Shown: positions 17,336 through 26,265, counted from the first letter of the stretch. The stretch is DNA of 64,000 nt from Acidovorax sp. (GCA_031277855.1 JAITLO010000044.1:1-64000); one strand, 5' to 3'. Made by a program: numbers and translations. Notes: a model not told the origin generated them from the sequence alone.

Positions 17336-17809
17336 TCAGGATACCGGTTGGTTCACCACTTCAGCCGTGGTGCGACGGTCGATCTTGCGGCTCAGCACCA
17401 CCGAGGTATAGGTCTGCTGAATACCATCGATGAGACCGATGCGGTCCAGCAGCGCATCGAGCTTTTCATTGCTTTCGCAGCGTACAAACACCATGTAGTC
17501 GTACTGCCCGCTGACGGCAGAGACCTCTTCCACCTCGGTAAAGCGGTTGAGCGCCTGCATGACGGAAGTCGCCGTCTTGGGCAAGACCCGAATGCCGCAG
17601 TAGGCGCGCACGGCAGATTGCTCCATGCGCGAACCCAGCCGCACACCATAGCCGGCAATCACGCCCTCTTGCTCCAGTTTGGCAATGCGCGCCACCACCG
17701 TGGTGCGGGCCAGATTCATCTGCCGGGCCAGGTGCGCGGTGGAGGCTCGCGCATTGGTCTGCAGCAGGCGCAGCAGCTGGCGATCGGTTTCGTCGAGTCG
17801 ATATTCCAT
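17336..17809 (-). CDS. Lrp/AsnC-family regulator
   Basis: A 157-residue regulator. An N-terminal helix-turn-helix (LDETDRQLLRLLQTNARAS, ARTTVVARIAKLEQEGVI) is followed by a RAM effector domain from about residue 65 (VSAVSGQYDYMVFVRC). This family senses amino acids. Directly upstream on the same strand is the 3' stump of an amino-acid ABC transporter ATPase gene, suggesting that the regulator once belonged to an amino-acid uptake locus. Confidence 0.92.
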   Translation of the reverse strand: MEYRLDETDRQLLRLLQTNARASTAHLARQMNLARTTVVARIAKLEQEGVIAGYGVRLGSRMEQSAVRAYCGIRVLPKTATSVMQALNRFTEVEEVSAVSGQYDYMVFVRCESNEKLDALLDRIGLIDGIQQTYTSVVLSRKIDRRTTAEVVNQPVS

Positions 17810-17835
17810 AAATTGTCCGTTTCTTGTTCTGGAAC

Positions 17836-17982
17836 TCAGGCCTGGGCCGCCACGAGGCTACGGCCCAGAATCCGCGCCAGAAAACTGCGGGTGGCCTCTT
17901 GTTGCGGGTTGTCTAGCACTTGCGACGGAGGTTCTGCCTCCACCGCCATGCCATCGCGCATGAAGAGCACATGCTTCAAGAA
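17836..17982 (-). pseudogene. 3' remnant of a polar amino-acid ABC transporter ATPase (GlnQ/HisP type)
   Basis: Translating the minus strand gives about 48 residues that match the extreme C-terminus of GlnQ-type ATPases: LFMRDGMAVEAEPPSQVLDN, then PQQEATRSFLARILG, ending at a TGA. Walker A, the signature and Walker B are absent, because homology stops at about 17982. Upstream of that point the sequence becomes AT-rich and carries no frame. The rest of the gene appears to have been lost by deletion or replacement. Confidence 0.75.
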
Positions 17983-18428
17983 TCAACTTCGATCTGATCC
18001 GAAAAAAAATCGAACACATCTCGAATCAAAGTGCGCAAAGTCTAAAAGCATTTTTAGACTTCCAAGTGAAAGAGGCAACAATATGACGAAAGTTTGTCGC
18101 CGATATGCATGAAATCAACTAATGTTTATCGACATATAGGTAATACCACTGATGTTTTTGACCCTGCACGCAAGGGTTTTACAGCCCGCATCACCCGCTG
18201 ATTCGTCACCTGAAACATGCAGATCGTTGAATATGGCCGACAAATCCTGCAGACAGGCGTGACAATCTGCCTCTGCTCATTGACGCCCTGGAGCAGCATC
18301 AAAAACCGGCAAAAGTGCAGACTGGCTTTGCGCTGGCTGCTATCTCTTTTATTTTTCCCAAGAAAAGCCTTGGGAAAATCAAGGCAACAAAAAACCCCGT
18401 CCATTTGCATGGACGGGGTTCTGAATTT
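17983..18428. other. AT-rich gap between the ABC remnant and tRNA-Gln
   Basis: About 445 bp without a convincing gene. Base composition is clearly lower in GC than the neighbours. It contains a CTAAAA-GCA-TTTTAG dyad near 18050, a 9-bp dyad TTTTCCCAA/TTGGGAAAA at 18353-18378, and the tRNA-Gln terminator. The boundary with the ABC stump looks like a deletion or insertion junction. Confidence 0.5.
18384..18420 (-). terminator. Rho-independent terminator of tRNA-Gln
   Basis: A perfect 12-bp stem (AACCCCGTCCAT at 18393-18404 with ATGGACGGGGTT at 18409-18420) with a 4-nt loop. On the minus strand it is followed by a TTTTTTGTT tract. Confidence 0.9.
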
Positions 18429-18505
18429 TGGCAGGGGAAGAAGGATTCGAACCTTCGCATGCTGGAATCAAAATCCAGTGCCTTAACCAGCTTGGCGACT
18501 CCCCT
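18429..18505 (-). tRNA. tRNA-Gln (anticodon TTG)
   Basis: A 77-nt cloverleaf on the minus strand with encoded CCA. The acceptor is AGGGGAG with TTCCCCT (one G-U pair), the D arm is GCC...GGC, and the anticodon stem CTGGA/TCCAG encloses loop TTTTGAT with anticodon TTG. The T arm is GAAGG-TTCGAAT-CCTTC and the discriminator base is G. It is followed by a strong terminator. Confidence 0.95.
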
Positions 18506-18601
18506 ACGATGAACGTAATTGTACAACGACTTTCAGCTACCAATTTCGAAGTAGTCAAAAAATGTGCGCTTGCACAAAAACGACGTTCGGAGGTCTCCGC
18601 C

Positions 18602-18922
18602 TTACTCCACCACCACGGCCGTGCCGCTGGCAGACACCATCAGCATGCCATTGGCCTGCCCCAGTACTTCAAAGTCCAGATCCACACCAACCACGGCATT
18701 GGCCCCGGCTTCGCTTGCGCGCTGTTCCAGCTCTTTGAGCGCGATTTCGCGCGCACGCTGCAACTCCTTTTCGTAAGTAGCGGAGCGGCCGCCCACGATA
18801 TCGCGGATACCGGCAAAGAAGTCCTTGACCACGTTGGCGCCCAGAATCGCCTCCCCGGCCACCACGCCGCAGTAACGGATGATGCGCTTGCCTTCAATGC
18901 TGGGAGTCGTTGTCACAATCAT
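18602..18922 (-). CDS. ybjQ: YbjQ/UPF0145 family protein
   Basis: A 106-residue cytoplasmic protein of the YbjQ (UPF0145) family, usual length 103-110. The family motifs [40 protein letters not shown] and [15 protein letters not shown] are present. Members form pentameric rings in crystal structures; the function is not established. The ATG at 18922 follows AGGACC; an in-frame upstream start lacks support. Confidence 0.93.
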   Translation of the reverse strand: MIVTTTPSIEGKRIIRYCGVVAGEAILGANVVKDFFAGIRDIVGGRSATYEKELQRAREIALKELEQRASEAGANAVVGVDLDFEVLGQANGMLMVSASGTAVVVE

Positions 18923-19049
18923 GATGGGTCCTAGGGATAGAGATAAATGCCGCACATGCTACGCCACCTCTATGTTGGCGCAGACCTGAAAACAGGCTCA
19001 ACCCCATATATTGCATACGCCAACAGCTATAAAAGATGCAGCTTGCCTG

Positions 19050-19952
19050 CTACCGTGCAGGGCATAACTGGCTACGCATGGACTGCACTGCGTCGCGCAG
19101 AAAGCTCCATGTCGTGGCGATACGGGGAATCTGGCGTGATTCCACGGGCATGCTCATCCAGAAAGTGCGTGTAAAACAGGCCTGCTCGGGCAGGACTCGG
19201 CTGAGTATCGGATCCTTGTCGGCCACAAACGCAGGCAGCACGGCCAGCCCCGCACCGGCGCGCACGGCTTCGTACTGAGCGGTAATGCTGGTGCTGCGCA
19301 GTGCAAAGCGCTCGGGCCGATGCAAGGTATCGAGCAGCTGCAACTCGCGTGTGAACAACAAATCGTCCACATAGTGCACAAAGCTGTGATGGCGCAAGTC
19401 TTCCGTGCGAGCCACCAGCGGCTTGCGTGCCAGATATTCGCGCTGGCCATACAGGTAGAGCTGATAGTCGGCCAGCTTGGTCACGATGATGGAGCCGCGC
19501 CTGGGGCGCTCCAGCGAAATCACGATATCCGCCTCGCGGCTCGACAAGTGCAACATGCGCGGCAGCGCCAGCAGGTCCACGCTGAGCAAAGGGTAGTGCT
19601 GGGTGAGCCGTGCCAACTCCCCCGCCAGCATCTGCGTGCCAAACCCCTCTGTCGCACCTACCCGCACCAGGCCCGCCGGGCCTTCGCTGGCGGAGGGCTG
19701 CGCCAGCGGACCGCGCTCCAACCCATCAACCGCGCTTTGCATGGCATCGGTCACCGCCAGCAACTGGCGCCCGGCTTCGGTCAGGCGCCACTGCCCGGAC
19801 TCCCGCGCAAACAGCACCGCGCCCAGTTGCTTTTCCAACGCCTGAATGCGGCGCGATACCGTCGTGTGCTCCACGCCCATGCGCCGTGCGGCTGCGGCCA
19901 TGCTGCCGTTGCGCGCCAGCTCGCCAAAAAAACGCAGATGGTCCCAGTCCAT
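19050..19952 (-). CDS. LysR-family regulator beside the gentisate cluster
   Basis: A 300-residue LysR regulator with an N-terminal helix-turn-helix (MDWDHLRFFGELARNGSM, EHTTVSRRIQALEKQLG) and an effector domain from about residue 93. The DWDHLRFF start is typical of the subgroup that includes AmpR/GcvA-distant paralogues in Burkholderiales. It begins 10 bp after the MarR gene on the same strand and is probably co-transcribed with it. Both face away from the 3-hydroxybenzoate operon, so it may be a second pathway regulator. Confidence 0.9.
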   Translation of the reverse strand: MDWDHLRFFGELARNGSMAAAARRMGVEHTTVSRRIQALEKQLGAVLFARESGQWRLTEAGRQLLAVTDAMQSAVDGLERGPLAQPSASEGPAGLVRVGATEGFGTQMLAGELARLTQHYPLLSVDLLALPRMLHLSSREADIVISLERPRRGSIIVTKLADYQLYLYGQREYLARKPLVARTEDLRHHSFVHYVDDLLFTRELQLLDTLHRPERFALRSTSITAQYEAVRAGAGLAVLPAFVADKDPILSRVLPEQACFTRTFWMSMPVESRQIPRIATTWSFLRDAVQSMRSQLCPAR

Positions 19953-19962
19953 GGGTAGAGCC

Positions 19963-20502
19963 TCAGTCTGCTGCCGGTTTGCGGCTCAGGCCTCTGACGG
20001 CTTTTAGCGCGGCACTGCGCTTGCCATCTGCGCTGCGATCGGCGACGGCGCTGGGTGCACGGGCGAATTCGTCATTTTCATGGATCAGCAGGGACAGCAT
20101 CTCCATGAACAGGGCTCGCTTGTCGTCGGGAAGCGGCTCCAGCATACGCCGCTGAGCCCGCAGCACTGAAGGCTCTGCCAACTGCAGCAGCTCGCGCCCT
20201 TCATCGGTCAGGGTCAGCAGGCGCACACGGCGGTCGGACGGGCTTGTGCTGCGCAGCATCAGGCCACGCGCTTCCAGCCGGTCAATCACGCAGCCAATGG
20301 TCGAGGTATCAAAGCCGATATTGCGCGCCAACGTACGCTGGTCGATGCCAGGCTGACGCAGCACGGCCGACAAAGCCGCGTACTGCACGGGGGTGACGCC
20401 AAATTCCTCGGTCTCTTCCATGAACACGGCTACAGCGATCTGCTGCAGACGGCGAATGTGATAGCCGGGGTAGTTTTCCAGTTCTGCGGGTTGGTATTGC
20501 AT
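19963..20502 (-). CDS. MarR-family regulator of the 3-hydroxybenzoate/gentisate operon
   Basis: A 179-residue MarR repressor. A winged helix spans about residues 35-105 (TPVQYAALSAVLRQPGIDQR, IGFDTSTIGCVIDRLEARGL, then the DRRVRLLTLTDEG wing). The start at 20502 follows AGGA with good spacing. It is divergent from the 3-hydroxybenzoate 6-hydroxylase gene across 324 bp that contains candidate palindromic operators. MarR regulators of aromatic pathways are usually released by the substrate or its CoA ester; by position this one should sense 3-hydroxybenzoate or gentisate. Confidence 0.9.
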   Translation of the reverse strand: MQYQPAELENYPGYHIRRLQQIAVAVFMEETEEFGVTPVQYAALSAVLRQPGIDQRTLARNIGFDTSTIGCVIDRLEARGLMLRSTSPSDRRVRLLTLTDEGRELLQLAEPSVLRAQRRMLEPLPDDKRALFMEMLSLLIHENDEFARAPSAVADRSADGKRSAALKAVRGLSRKPAAD

Positions 20503-20826
20503 GTTGTCCTGAGAAATGCCCTGAGTCGCTTCACGCTCTCTCCTCCAGGGTGTCTTACGGCCGCGCCGCGCCAATAGTCTGGATCGCGGGCGATATGCAG
20601 CGGCCCAGCGATGTTCTCACGTTCGGGTGCTGTTCCCGACAAAACCCGTCATCCAGAGCCAGACGACGCAAACCTAGGGTTTACCCAATGTACTTTTGAA
20701 TTAAATAAAAACTACACTGATCATCAGCACACTGTTTATTTGCTTTCGAACAAAGCAGTTGAAGGCAGAACGCGATAGGCGCCTGGCATCAACCGCTCCG
20801 CAAGCCCCCCCGAGAAAGTGACCTGT
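20503..20826. promoter_or_regulatory. Divergent promoter/operator region of the gentisate cluster
   Basis: 324 bp with no gene. It holds a dyad TGCTTT-CGAAC-AAAGCA at 20741-20757 and a shorter one CTGAT-C-ATCAG at 20717-20727. An AT-rich stretch (TGAATTAAATAAAAACTAC) just upstream is suitable for a promoter. A 17-bp palindrome next to the hydroxylase leader is the size expected for MarR operators. Confidence 0.45.
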
Positions 20827-22032
20827 ATGACCACCAACCCCAGTTCTTCGACCCTTCCCGTTCTGATCGCCGGCGGCGGCATCGGCGGCGTGGCGGCCGC
20901 CCTGTCGCTGGCCCGCCAGGGCTATGCGGTCAAGGTGCTGGAGCAGGCACCGCAGCTTGGCGAGATCGGCGCCGGCATCCAGCTGGGGCCCAACGCCTTC
21001 GCGGCTTTCGATGCCCTGGGCATAGGCGAGCTGGCCCGCGGCCGTGCCGTCTATACCGACGAGATGGTCATGCACGACGCGCTGGACGAGCGCCTGGTGG
21101 GCCGCATCCCCACGGGCCAGGCCTTTCGCGAGCGCTTCGGCAACCCCTATGCCGTCATCCACCGCGCCGACATCCACACCTCGCTGCTCGAAGGCGCCCA
21201 GGCCCAGGGCAATATCGAAACCCTGACCGGCACGCGCATCGAGCGCGTGGAGCAGGACGGCGACACCGTCACGGTCTACGACCAGCACGGCCAGGCCCAT
21301 CGCGGCCAGGCGCTGATCGGGGCCGACGGCGTCAAGTCCGTGGTGCGCCAGCAATACGTGGGCGATCCGGCCCGCGTCTCGGGCCATGTGGTCTACCGTG
21401 CCGTGGTCGAAAAGAACGACTTCCCCGCAGACCTGCGCTGGAACGCTGCCAGCATCTGGGTCGGCCCCAACTACCACCTCGTGCACTACCCGCTGCGCGG
21501 CGGCGAGCAATACAACGTGGTCGTCACCTTCCACAGCCGCGAGCAGGAGGAATGGGGCGTGCGCGAAGGCAGCCGCGAAGAGGTGCAAAGCTACTACCGC
21601 GACTGCTGCCCGCGCGCCCACCAATTGATCGACATGCCCAAGAGCTGGAAGCGCTGGGCCACGGCCGACCGCGACCCCATAGGTCAATGGAGTTTCGGCC
21701 GCGCCACGCTGCTGGGCGATGCCGCCCATCCGACGCTGCAATACATCGCCCAGGGCGCCTGCATGGCGCTGGAAGATGCCGTGACGCTGGGCGAAGCCCT
21801 CAAGCATTGCAATCACGACTGGCCCCGGGCCTTGCAGCTGTACGAGCGCTCGCGCATCGCCCGCACGGCACGCGTGGTGCTGTCGGCACGCGAAATGGGC
21901 CGCATCTTCCATGCCAAGGGTGTGGAGCGCCTGGTGCGCAACGACCTGTGGAAGGGCCGCACGCCCGAGCGTTTCTACGACGCCATGGAATGGCTCTATG
22001 GCTGGACCGTTGAAAAATCGATCACCCCCTGA
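20827..22032 (+). CDS. mhbM: 3-hydroxybenzoate 6-hydroxylase (FAD monooxygenase)
   Basis: A 401-residue single-component flavoprotein converting 3-hydroxybenzoate to gentisate with NADH and O2. The FAD-binding GxGxxG (LIAGGGIGGVAAALSL), the DG motif GADGVKSVVR and the GD motif LGDAAHPTLQY are intact. Length matches the enzyme family (about 400). The ATG at 20827 follows GAGAAAG; a GTG three codons upstream is possible. It is the first gene of the operon after the divergent MarR. Salicylate 5-hydroxylases are multi-component, so a single-protein hydroxylase next to gentisate dioxygenase favours 3-hydroxybenzoate. The stop codon lies inside a dispersed repeat. Confidence 0.9.
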   Translation: MTTNPSSSTLPVLIAGGGIGGVAAALSLARQGYAVKVLEQAPQLGEIGAGIQLGPNAFAAFDALGIGELARGRAVYTDEMVMHDALDERLVGRIPTGQAFRERFGNPYAVIHRADIHTSLLEGAQAQGNIETLTGTRIERVEQDGDTVTVYDQHGQAHRGQALIGADGVKSVVRQQYVGDPARVSGHVVYRAVVEKNDFPADLRWNAASIWVGPNYHLVHYPLRGGEQYNVVVTFHSREQEEWGVREGSREEVQSYYRDCCPRAHQLIDMPKSWKRWATADRDPIGQWSFGRATLLGDAAHPTLQYIAQGACMALEDAVTLGEALKHCNHDWPRALQLYERSRIARTARVVLSAREMGRIFHAKGVERLVRNDLWKGRTPERFYDAMEWLYGWTVEKSITP

Positions 22033-22135
22033 GCCGCTTCGCGGCTTCCCCCTCTCTCTTCGGGAGGGGGGCGGCATCTGCGCTGCGAGGCGGCTCTTGC
22101 TTGATGCCCCTGACTCGCATAGCGCCGGTATTACA
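22027..22135 (+). repeat. Dispersed comamonad intergenic repeat, family B, copy 1
   Basis: Begins CCTGAGCCGCTTCGCGGCTT, then CCCCCT and GGGAGGGGGG arms, with a GC-rich tail to GCGCCGG. The TGA stop of the hydroxylase is the TGA of the repeat. Other copies are at 23294, 35647 and 37404. Confidence 0.65.
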
Positions 22136-22170
22136 AGGCCCCACCCTCAACAAGTACTAGTAAAAAACAC

Positions 22171-23298
22171 ATGCCCCTAGAATCGGCCCTCCCCTCCCCC
22201 GTCAAACTCTCGGCCGTGGCAGCGCCCGGCCAGCCCGAGCCCACGCCGGCGCTGGAGCAGCTATACCGCGGCTTCGAGCAGGAAATGCTGGTGCCGCTGT
22301 GGACGCAGATCGGCGACCTCATGCCCGCCCACCCGAACAGCAAGGCCGCGCCCCACCTGTGGCGCTGGGACCATCTGCTCAAGCTGGCCGACGAGGCCGG
22401 CCGCATCGTGCCCGTGGGCCGCGGCGGCGAGCGCCGTGCGATTGCGCTGGCCAACCCGGCGCTGGGCGGCCGCCCCTTTGCCACGCCCACGCTGTGGGCC
22501 GCCATCCAGTACCTGATGCCCGGCGAGGATGCTCCCGAGCACCGCCACACCCAGCATGCCTTCCGTTTCGTGGTCGAGGGCGAAGGCGTGTGGACCGTGG
22601 TCAATGGCGATTCGGTGCGCATGTCGCGCGGTGACTTCCTGCCCCAGGGCGGCTGGAACTGGCATGCCCACCACAACGCGGCCAGCGAGCCCATGGCCTG
22701 GATCGACGGCCTGGACATTCCGTTCGCCTATTACGGCGAATCGCAGTTCTTCGAACACGGCCGTTTGCACCTGGACCCTCATGAGCGCACCACGCCGCAA
22801 CATTCGTGCTCCGAGCGCCTGTGGGCCCACCCCGGCCTGCGTCCCGTGGCCCATCTGCAGGAGGCGCCGGTCACGCCGCTGCTGGCCTACCGCTGGGTGG
22901 ACACCGACCGCGCGTTGAGCGAGCAGTTGGCACTGGAAGCCGAAGGCCATGCCGCCACCGTCAGCCCCGGCCATGCGGCCGTGCGCTACACCAACCCCAC
23001 CAACGGCCGCGACGTGCTCCCCACCATCCGCTGCGAAATGCACCGCGTGAAAAGCGGCGCCAGCACGATCGCCAAACGCGAAGTGGGCTCTGCCGTATTC
23101 CAGGTCTTCGACGGCCGGGGCACGGTCACCGTGGGCGAAAGGCAATGGCAGGTGCGCCGCGGCGACATGTTCATCGTGCCTTCGTGGCAGAGCTTTGCCG
23201 CCAGCTGCGATGCCGACCAGCCGCAGCTGGATCTGTTCCGCTTTGCGGACACCCCCATCTTTGAAGCCGTCCATGCCTATAGAACAGAAACCTCCTGA
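22171..23298 (+). CDS. Gentisate 1,2-dioxygenase
   Basis: A 375-residue bicupin that opens the gentisate ring to maleylpyruvate using Fe(II). The metal-binding motif PEHRHTQHAFRFVVEG lies near residue 126, with the matching PQGGWNWHAHHN segment after it. The degenerate second cupin holds FQVFDGRGTVTVGER and RRGDMFIVPSW. Length is as usual (345-385). The Shine-Dalgarno is weak. It lies between the hydroxylase and fumarylpyruvate hydrolase genes. Its TGA also lies inside a family-B repeat. Confidence 0.95.
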   Translation: MPLESALPSPVKLSAVAAPGQPEPTPALEQLYRGFEQEMLVPLWTQIGDLMPAHPNSKAAPHLWRWDHLLKLADEAGRIVPVGRGGERRAIALANPALGGRPFATPTLWAAIQYLMPGEDAPEHRHTQHAFRFVVEGEGVWTVVNGDSVRMSRGDFLPQGGWNWHAHHNAASEPMAWIDGLDIPFAYYGESQFFEHGRLHLDPHERTTPQHSCSERLWAHPGLRPVAHLQEAPVTPLLAYRWVDTDRALSEQLALEAEGHAATVSPGHAAVRYTNPTNGRDVLPTIRCEMHRVKSGASTIAKREVGSAVFQVFDGRGTVTVGERQWQVRRGDMFIVPSWQSFAASCDADQPQLDLFRFADTPIFEAVHAYRTETS

Positions 23299-23393
23299 GC
23301 CGCTTCGCGTCTTCCCCCTAAAGGGGGACGACAGCCCTTGCTGCGGGGCGGCCCTTGCTGGCTGTCTCGTGCATGGAGTGCGCCAGTTTCAAG
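23294..23393 (+). repeat. Dispersed comamonad intergenic repeat, family B, copy 2
   Basis: CCTGAGCCGCTTCGCGTCTT, a short CCCCCTAAAGGGGG hairpin, then ACGACAGCCCTTGCTGCGGG and a tail GTGCGCCAGTTTCA. It supplies the stop codon of the gentisate dioxygenase gene. Confidence 0.65.
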
Positions 23394-23427
23394 CACTTAG
23401 TCACCGATACGCATGAGGAATCACACC

Positions 23428-24147
23428 ATGACCCAAGCCAACTACAACGACAACTATCTCTGGGCCCCTGCCCCCGCCCAGTCCCTGCCCGTACGCGGCA
23501 GCGCGCAGCGCCTGCCCGTCAACCGCCTGTTCTTTGTGGGCCGCAATTACCACGCCCACGCTGTCGAGATGGGGCGCCCGGTGGACAAGAGCGTGGAACG
23601 CCCCTTCTATTTCACCAAGGCCCCGCAGACGCTTACGCCTTCTGGCGCCACCGTGGCCTATCCGCCGGAGACGAAGAACTACCACTTCGAGATGGAACTG
23701 GTGGTTGCCATCGGCAAGGCGGGCTTTCGCATTCCGGCAGAACAGGCCCATGAGTACATCTACGGCTATGCCTGCGGCCTGGACATGACGCGCCGCGACC
23801 TGCAACTGGTGGCGCGCGACAAGGGCCGCCCCTGGGATCTGGGCAAGGACGTGGAGCAGTCCTCCATCGCCACCGAAGTGGTCTCCATGCCCGGCAAGGT
23901 CATCGAGTCCGGCGCCATCGAGCTGTCGGTCAACGGCGAAGTCAAGCAGCAGTCCGATGTGGACAAGCTGATCTGGAACATCCGCGAAATCATTGCCGAC
24001 CTGTCCCTTTTCTACCACCTGCAGCCCGGCGACCTGATCTACACGGGCACGCCCGAAGGCGTGGGTGCCGTGCTGCCCGGTGACAAGATCACAGGCCGCG
24101 TGGAAGGCGTGGGCGAGATCGCCCTGACCGTGGGTCAGCCCGAATAA
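23428..24147 (+). CDS. nagK: Fumarylpyruvate hydrolase (FAH family)
   Basis: A 239-residue fumarylacetoacetate-hydrolase-fold enzyme splitting fumarylpyruvate into fumarate and pyruvate. The metal ligands lie in [13 protein letters not shown], the [10 protein letters not shown] stretch and [11 protein letters not shown], and the [17 protein letters not shown] loop is conserved. The start at 23428 follows GAGGAATCACACC; an in-frame ATG five codons upstream is the alternative. The next gene, maleylpyruvate isomerase, follows after 10 bp. The symbol follows the nag naphthalene/salicylate system; mhbH is used in other species. Confidence 0.93.
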   Translation: MTQANYNDNYLWAPAPAQSLPVRGSAQRLPVNRLFFVGRNYHAHAVEMGRPVDKSVERPFYFTKAPQTLTPSGATVAYPPETKNYHFEMELVVAIGKAGFRIPAEQAHEYIYGYACGLDMTRRDLQLVARDKGRPWDLGKDVEQSSIATEVVSMPGKVIESGAIELSVNGEVKQQSDVDKLIWNIREIIADLSLFYHLQPGDLIYTGTPEGVGAVLPGDKITGRVEGVGEIALTVGQPE

Positions 24148-24157
24148 GAGGGAAGTC

Positions 24158-24802
24158 ATGAAGCTCTACAGCTTTTTCCGCAGTGGCACCTCGCACCGGT
24201 TGCGCATTGCGCTCAACCTCAAGGGCCTCACGCCCGACTACGTCCCCGTGGACCTGCGCGTGGACGAGCAGGCCGAGGCGCACTACAAGGCCGTGAACCC
24301 GCAAGGCCTGGTGCCGGCCCTCACGCTGGACAGCGGCGAGACGCTGATCCAGTCGCCCGCCATCATCGAATGGCTGGAAGAGCGCTACCCCACTCCGGCC
24401 CTTCTACCCGCAGAGCCCGAGACCCGTGCCCGCGTGCGAGCCCTGGCGGCCATCGTGGGCTGCGACGTGCATCCCATTAACAACCGCCGCATCCTGCAAA
24501 CCCTGCGCCAACAGTTCGGCGCCGACGAGGCCGCCGTCAACGCCTGGTGCGCCACCTGGATCACGGCCGGCTTCGATGCCATTGAAGCCCTGCTGGCTCA
24601 GGAGAAGGCGCGCGGCGACTTCTGCTTCGGTAACGCCCCCTCCATGGCCGATGTCTACCTGGTCCCCCAGGTGGAAAGCGCGCGCCGCTTCGGCGTGGAC
24701 CTATCCCAATGGCCGCTGATCAGCGCCGTGGACCAGGCCTGCGGTGCTCTGCCGGCCTTTGCCCGGGCGGCGCCCCTGGCCCAGCCCGACGCGGCCCGGT
24801 AA
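24158..24802 (+). CDS. nagL: Maleylpyruvate isomerase (zeta-class GST-like)
   Basis: A 214-residue glutathione-dependent isomerase turning maleylpyruvate into fumarylpyruvate. It closely resembles NagL: RSGTSHRLRIALNLKG at the N-terminus, NPQGLVPAL, LIQSPAIIEWLEERYPTPAL, VGCDVHPINNRRIL and LVPQVESARRF. The SRS/T-type glutathione site is in the first 15 residues. The start follows AGAGGGAAG. With the hydrolase it completes the glutathione-dependent lower gentisate branch. Confidence 0.95.
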   Translation: MKLYSFFRSGTSHRLRIALNLKGLTPDYVPVDLRVDEQAEAHYKAVNPQGLVPALTLDSGETLIQSPAIIEWLEERYPTPALLPAEPETRARVRALAAIVGCDVHPINNRRILQTLRQQFGADEAAVNAWCATWITAGFDAIEALLAQEKARGDFCFGNAPSMADVYLVPQVESARRFGVDLSQWPLISAVDQACGALPAFARAAPLAQPDAAR

Positions 24803-24951
24803 GCACCGTCACCCCATGAATCGGGGAATCCGTAGCGCAAGTCAGCCATGCACGCGGCTGGAAACAGGCCATATCGGCCTGTTGCGCCACGGCCACCTGT
24901 GCCAGCGGCTACTAGAAATGCAGCAAACGCGGGATGCAAGGAGATAAGCAA

Positions 24952-26265
24952 ATGACAGCAGTGAACGCAATCGACGTTCAGCAATTCATCAACCAGCACA
25001 AGTTCTCGCGCACGCAAATCGTCACGTTGCTGCTGTGCTTTCTGATTGTTGCAGTGGACGGCTTCGACACCGCCTCCATCGGTTTCATCGCGCCAGCCAT
25101 AGGCAAGCAGTGGGGGCTGGACCCGGCCCATATGGCGCCCGTATTCGGTGCCGGCTTGTTCGGCCTGATGATCGGCGCCCTGTGCTTCGGCCCCGTGGCC
25201 GACCGCATAGGCCGCAAGGCCACGCTGATGACTTGCGTGGGCTTTTTCGGACTGGCCTCGCTGGTATCGGCCTGGTCGCCCGATCTGCAGGTACTGCTGG
25301 TGCTGCGCTTTCTGACCGGACTCGGCCTGGGCGGCGCCATGCCCAATGCCATCACCCTGAGTTCCGAATACGCACCCGACAAGCATCGCAGCGTGCTGGT
25401 CACCACCATGTTCTGCGGCTTCACTATGGGCTCGGCCCTGGGCGGCATCCTGGCCGCCTACATCGTGGCGCACTGGGGCTGGCACGGCGTGCTGCTGGTA
25501 GGCGGAGTCGTCCCCCTGGCACTGGTGCCGCTGCTGGGCTGGCTGCTGCCGGAGTCGGCCCGCTATATGGTCACGCGCGGCCACAGCGCCGAGAAGATCA
25601 GCCGCACCCTCAACCGCATCGCCCCCGAGGCCGACCTGCGCGGCGCCACCTACTCGGTGGCCGACAAAGCCCCCTCTGGCTCGCCGGTCAGGCACCTGTT
25701 CGACACCGGACTGCGCCGCGGCACGATGACTCTGTGGGTCATGTTCTTCATGTCCATGCTCATCATCTACCTGCTCTCGAGTTGGCTGCCCACACTGATC
25801 AAGAACACCGGCCGCAGCCTGCAGGATGCCTCCCTGGTCACGGCCATGTTCCAGGTGGGCGGCACGATGGGCTCGATTGCGCTGGGCCGCTTCATGGACC
25901 GCTTCAACCCCACGCGCGTGCTGTCGCTGGCCTACATCGTGGGCGCGGTGTTCATCGCGCTGATCGGCCACGCCGCCAATTCCACGCCGCTGCTGGTGCT
26001 GGCGGTGTTCGTGGCGGGCTTTTGCGCCTCGGGCGGCCAGGTGGGCGGCAATGCGCTGGCTGCAGGCTTCTACCCCACGGCCAACCGCGCCACGGGAGTG
26101 GCCTGGGCGCTGGGCATAGGCCGCATCGGCTCCATTCTGGGCTCCATGGCCGGTGGCTGGATGCTGACGGCAGGCCTGAGCCTAGCCACCGTATTCGAAG
26201 TCGTGGCCGTACCCGCAGTGCTTGCCTCGGTGTGCGTGCTGTTCATGCAAAAGCGCAAGGACTGA
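24952..26265 (+). CDS. AAHS-family aromatic acid/H+ symporter
   Basis: A 437-residue major facilitator transporter with 12 predicted helices. The first helix carries VDGFDTASIGFIAPA, the DGFD motif needed for aromatic acid uptake in PcaK/BenK. The loop 2-3 signature GPVADRIGRKATL and loop 8-9 LGRFMDRFNPTRVL are present. The ATG at 24952 follows AAGGAG. By position after the gentisate genes it most likely imports 3-hydroxybenzoate (MhbT-like) or gentisate. The gap to the isomerase is about 150 bp. Confidence 0.9.
   Translation: MTAVNAIDVQQFINQHKFSRTQIVTLLLCFLIVAVDGFDTASIGFIAPAIGKQWGLDPAHMAPVFGAGLFGLMIGALCFGPVADRIGRKATLMTCVGFFGLASLVSAWSPDLQVLLVLRFLTGLGLGGAMPNAITLSSEYAPDKHRSVLVTTMFCGFTMGSALGGILAAYIVAHWGWHGVLLVGGVVPLALVPLLGWLLPESARYMVTRGHSAEKISRTLNRIAPEADLRGATYSVADKAPSGSPVRHLFDTGLRRGTMTLWVMFFMSMLIIYLLSSWLPTLIKNTGRSLQDASLVTAMFQVGGTMGSIALGRFMDRFNPTRVLSLAYIVGAVFIALIGHAANSTPLLVLAVFVAGFCASGGQVGGNALAAGFYPTANRATGVAWALGIGRIGSILGSMAGGWMLTAGLSLATVFEVVAVPAVLASVCVLFMQKRKD

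Noticed and set aside
17983-18428. Integrative element at tRNA-Gln
   Set aside because: No integrase, no direct repeat of the tRNA end and no mobility gene were seen; only a composition change remains.
20701-22077. Open frame antisense to the 3-hydroxybenzoate hydroxylase gene
   Set aside because: A shadow of a well-conserved flavoprotein gene; no Shine-Dalgarno or homology.
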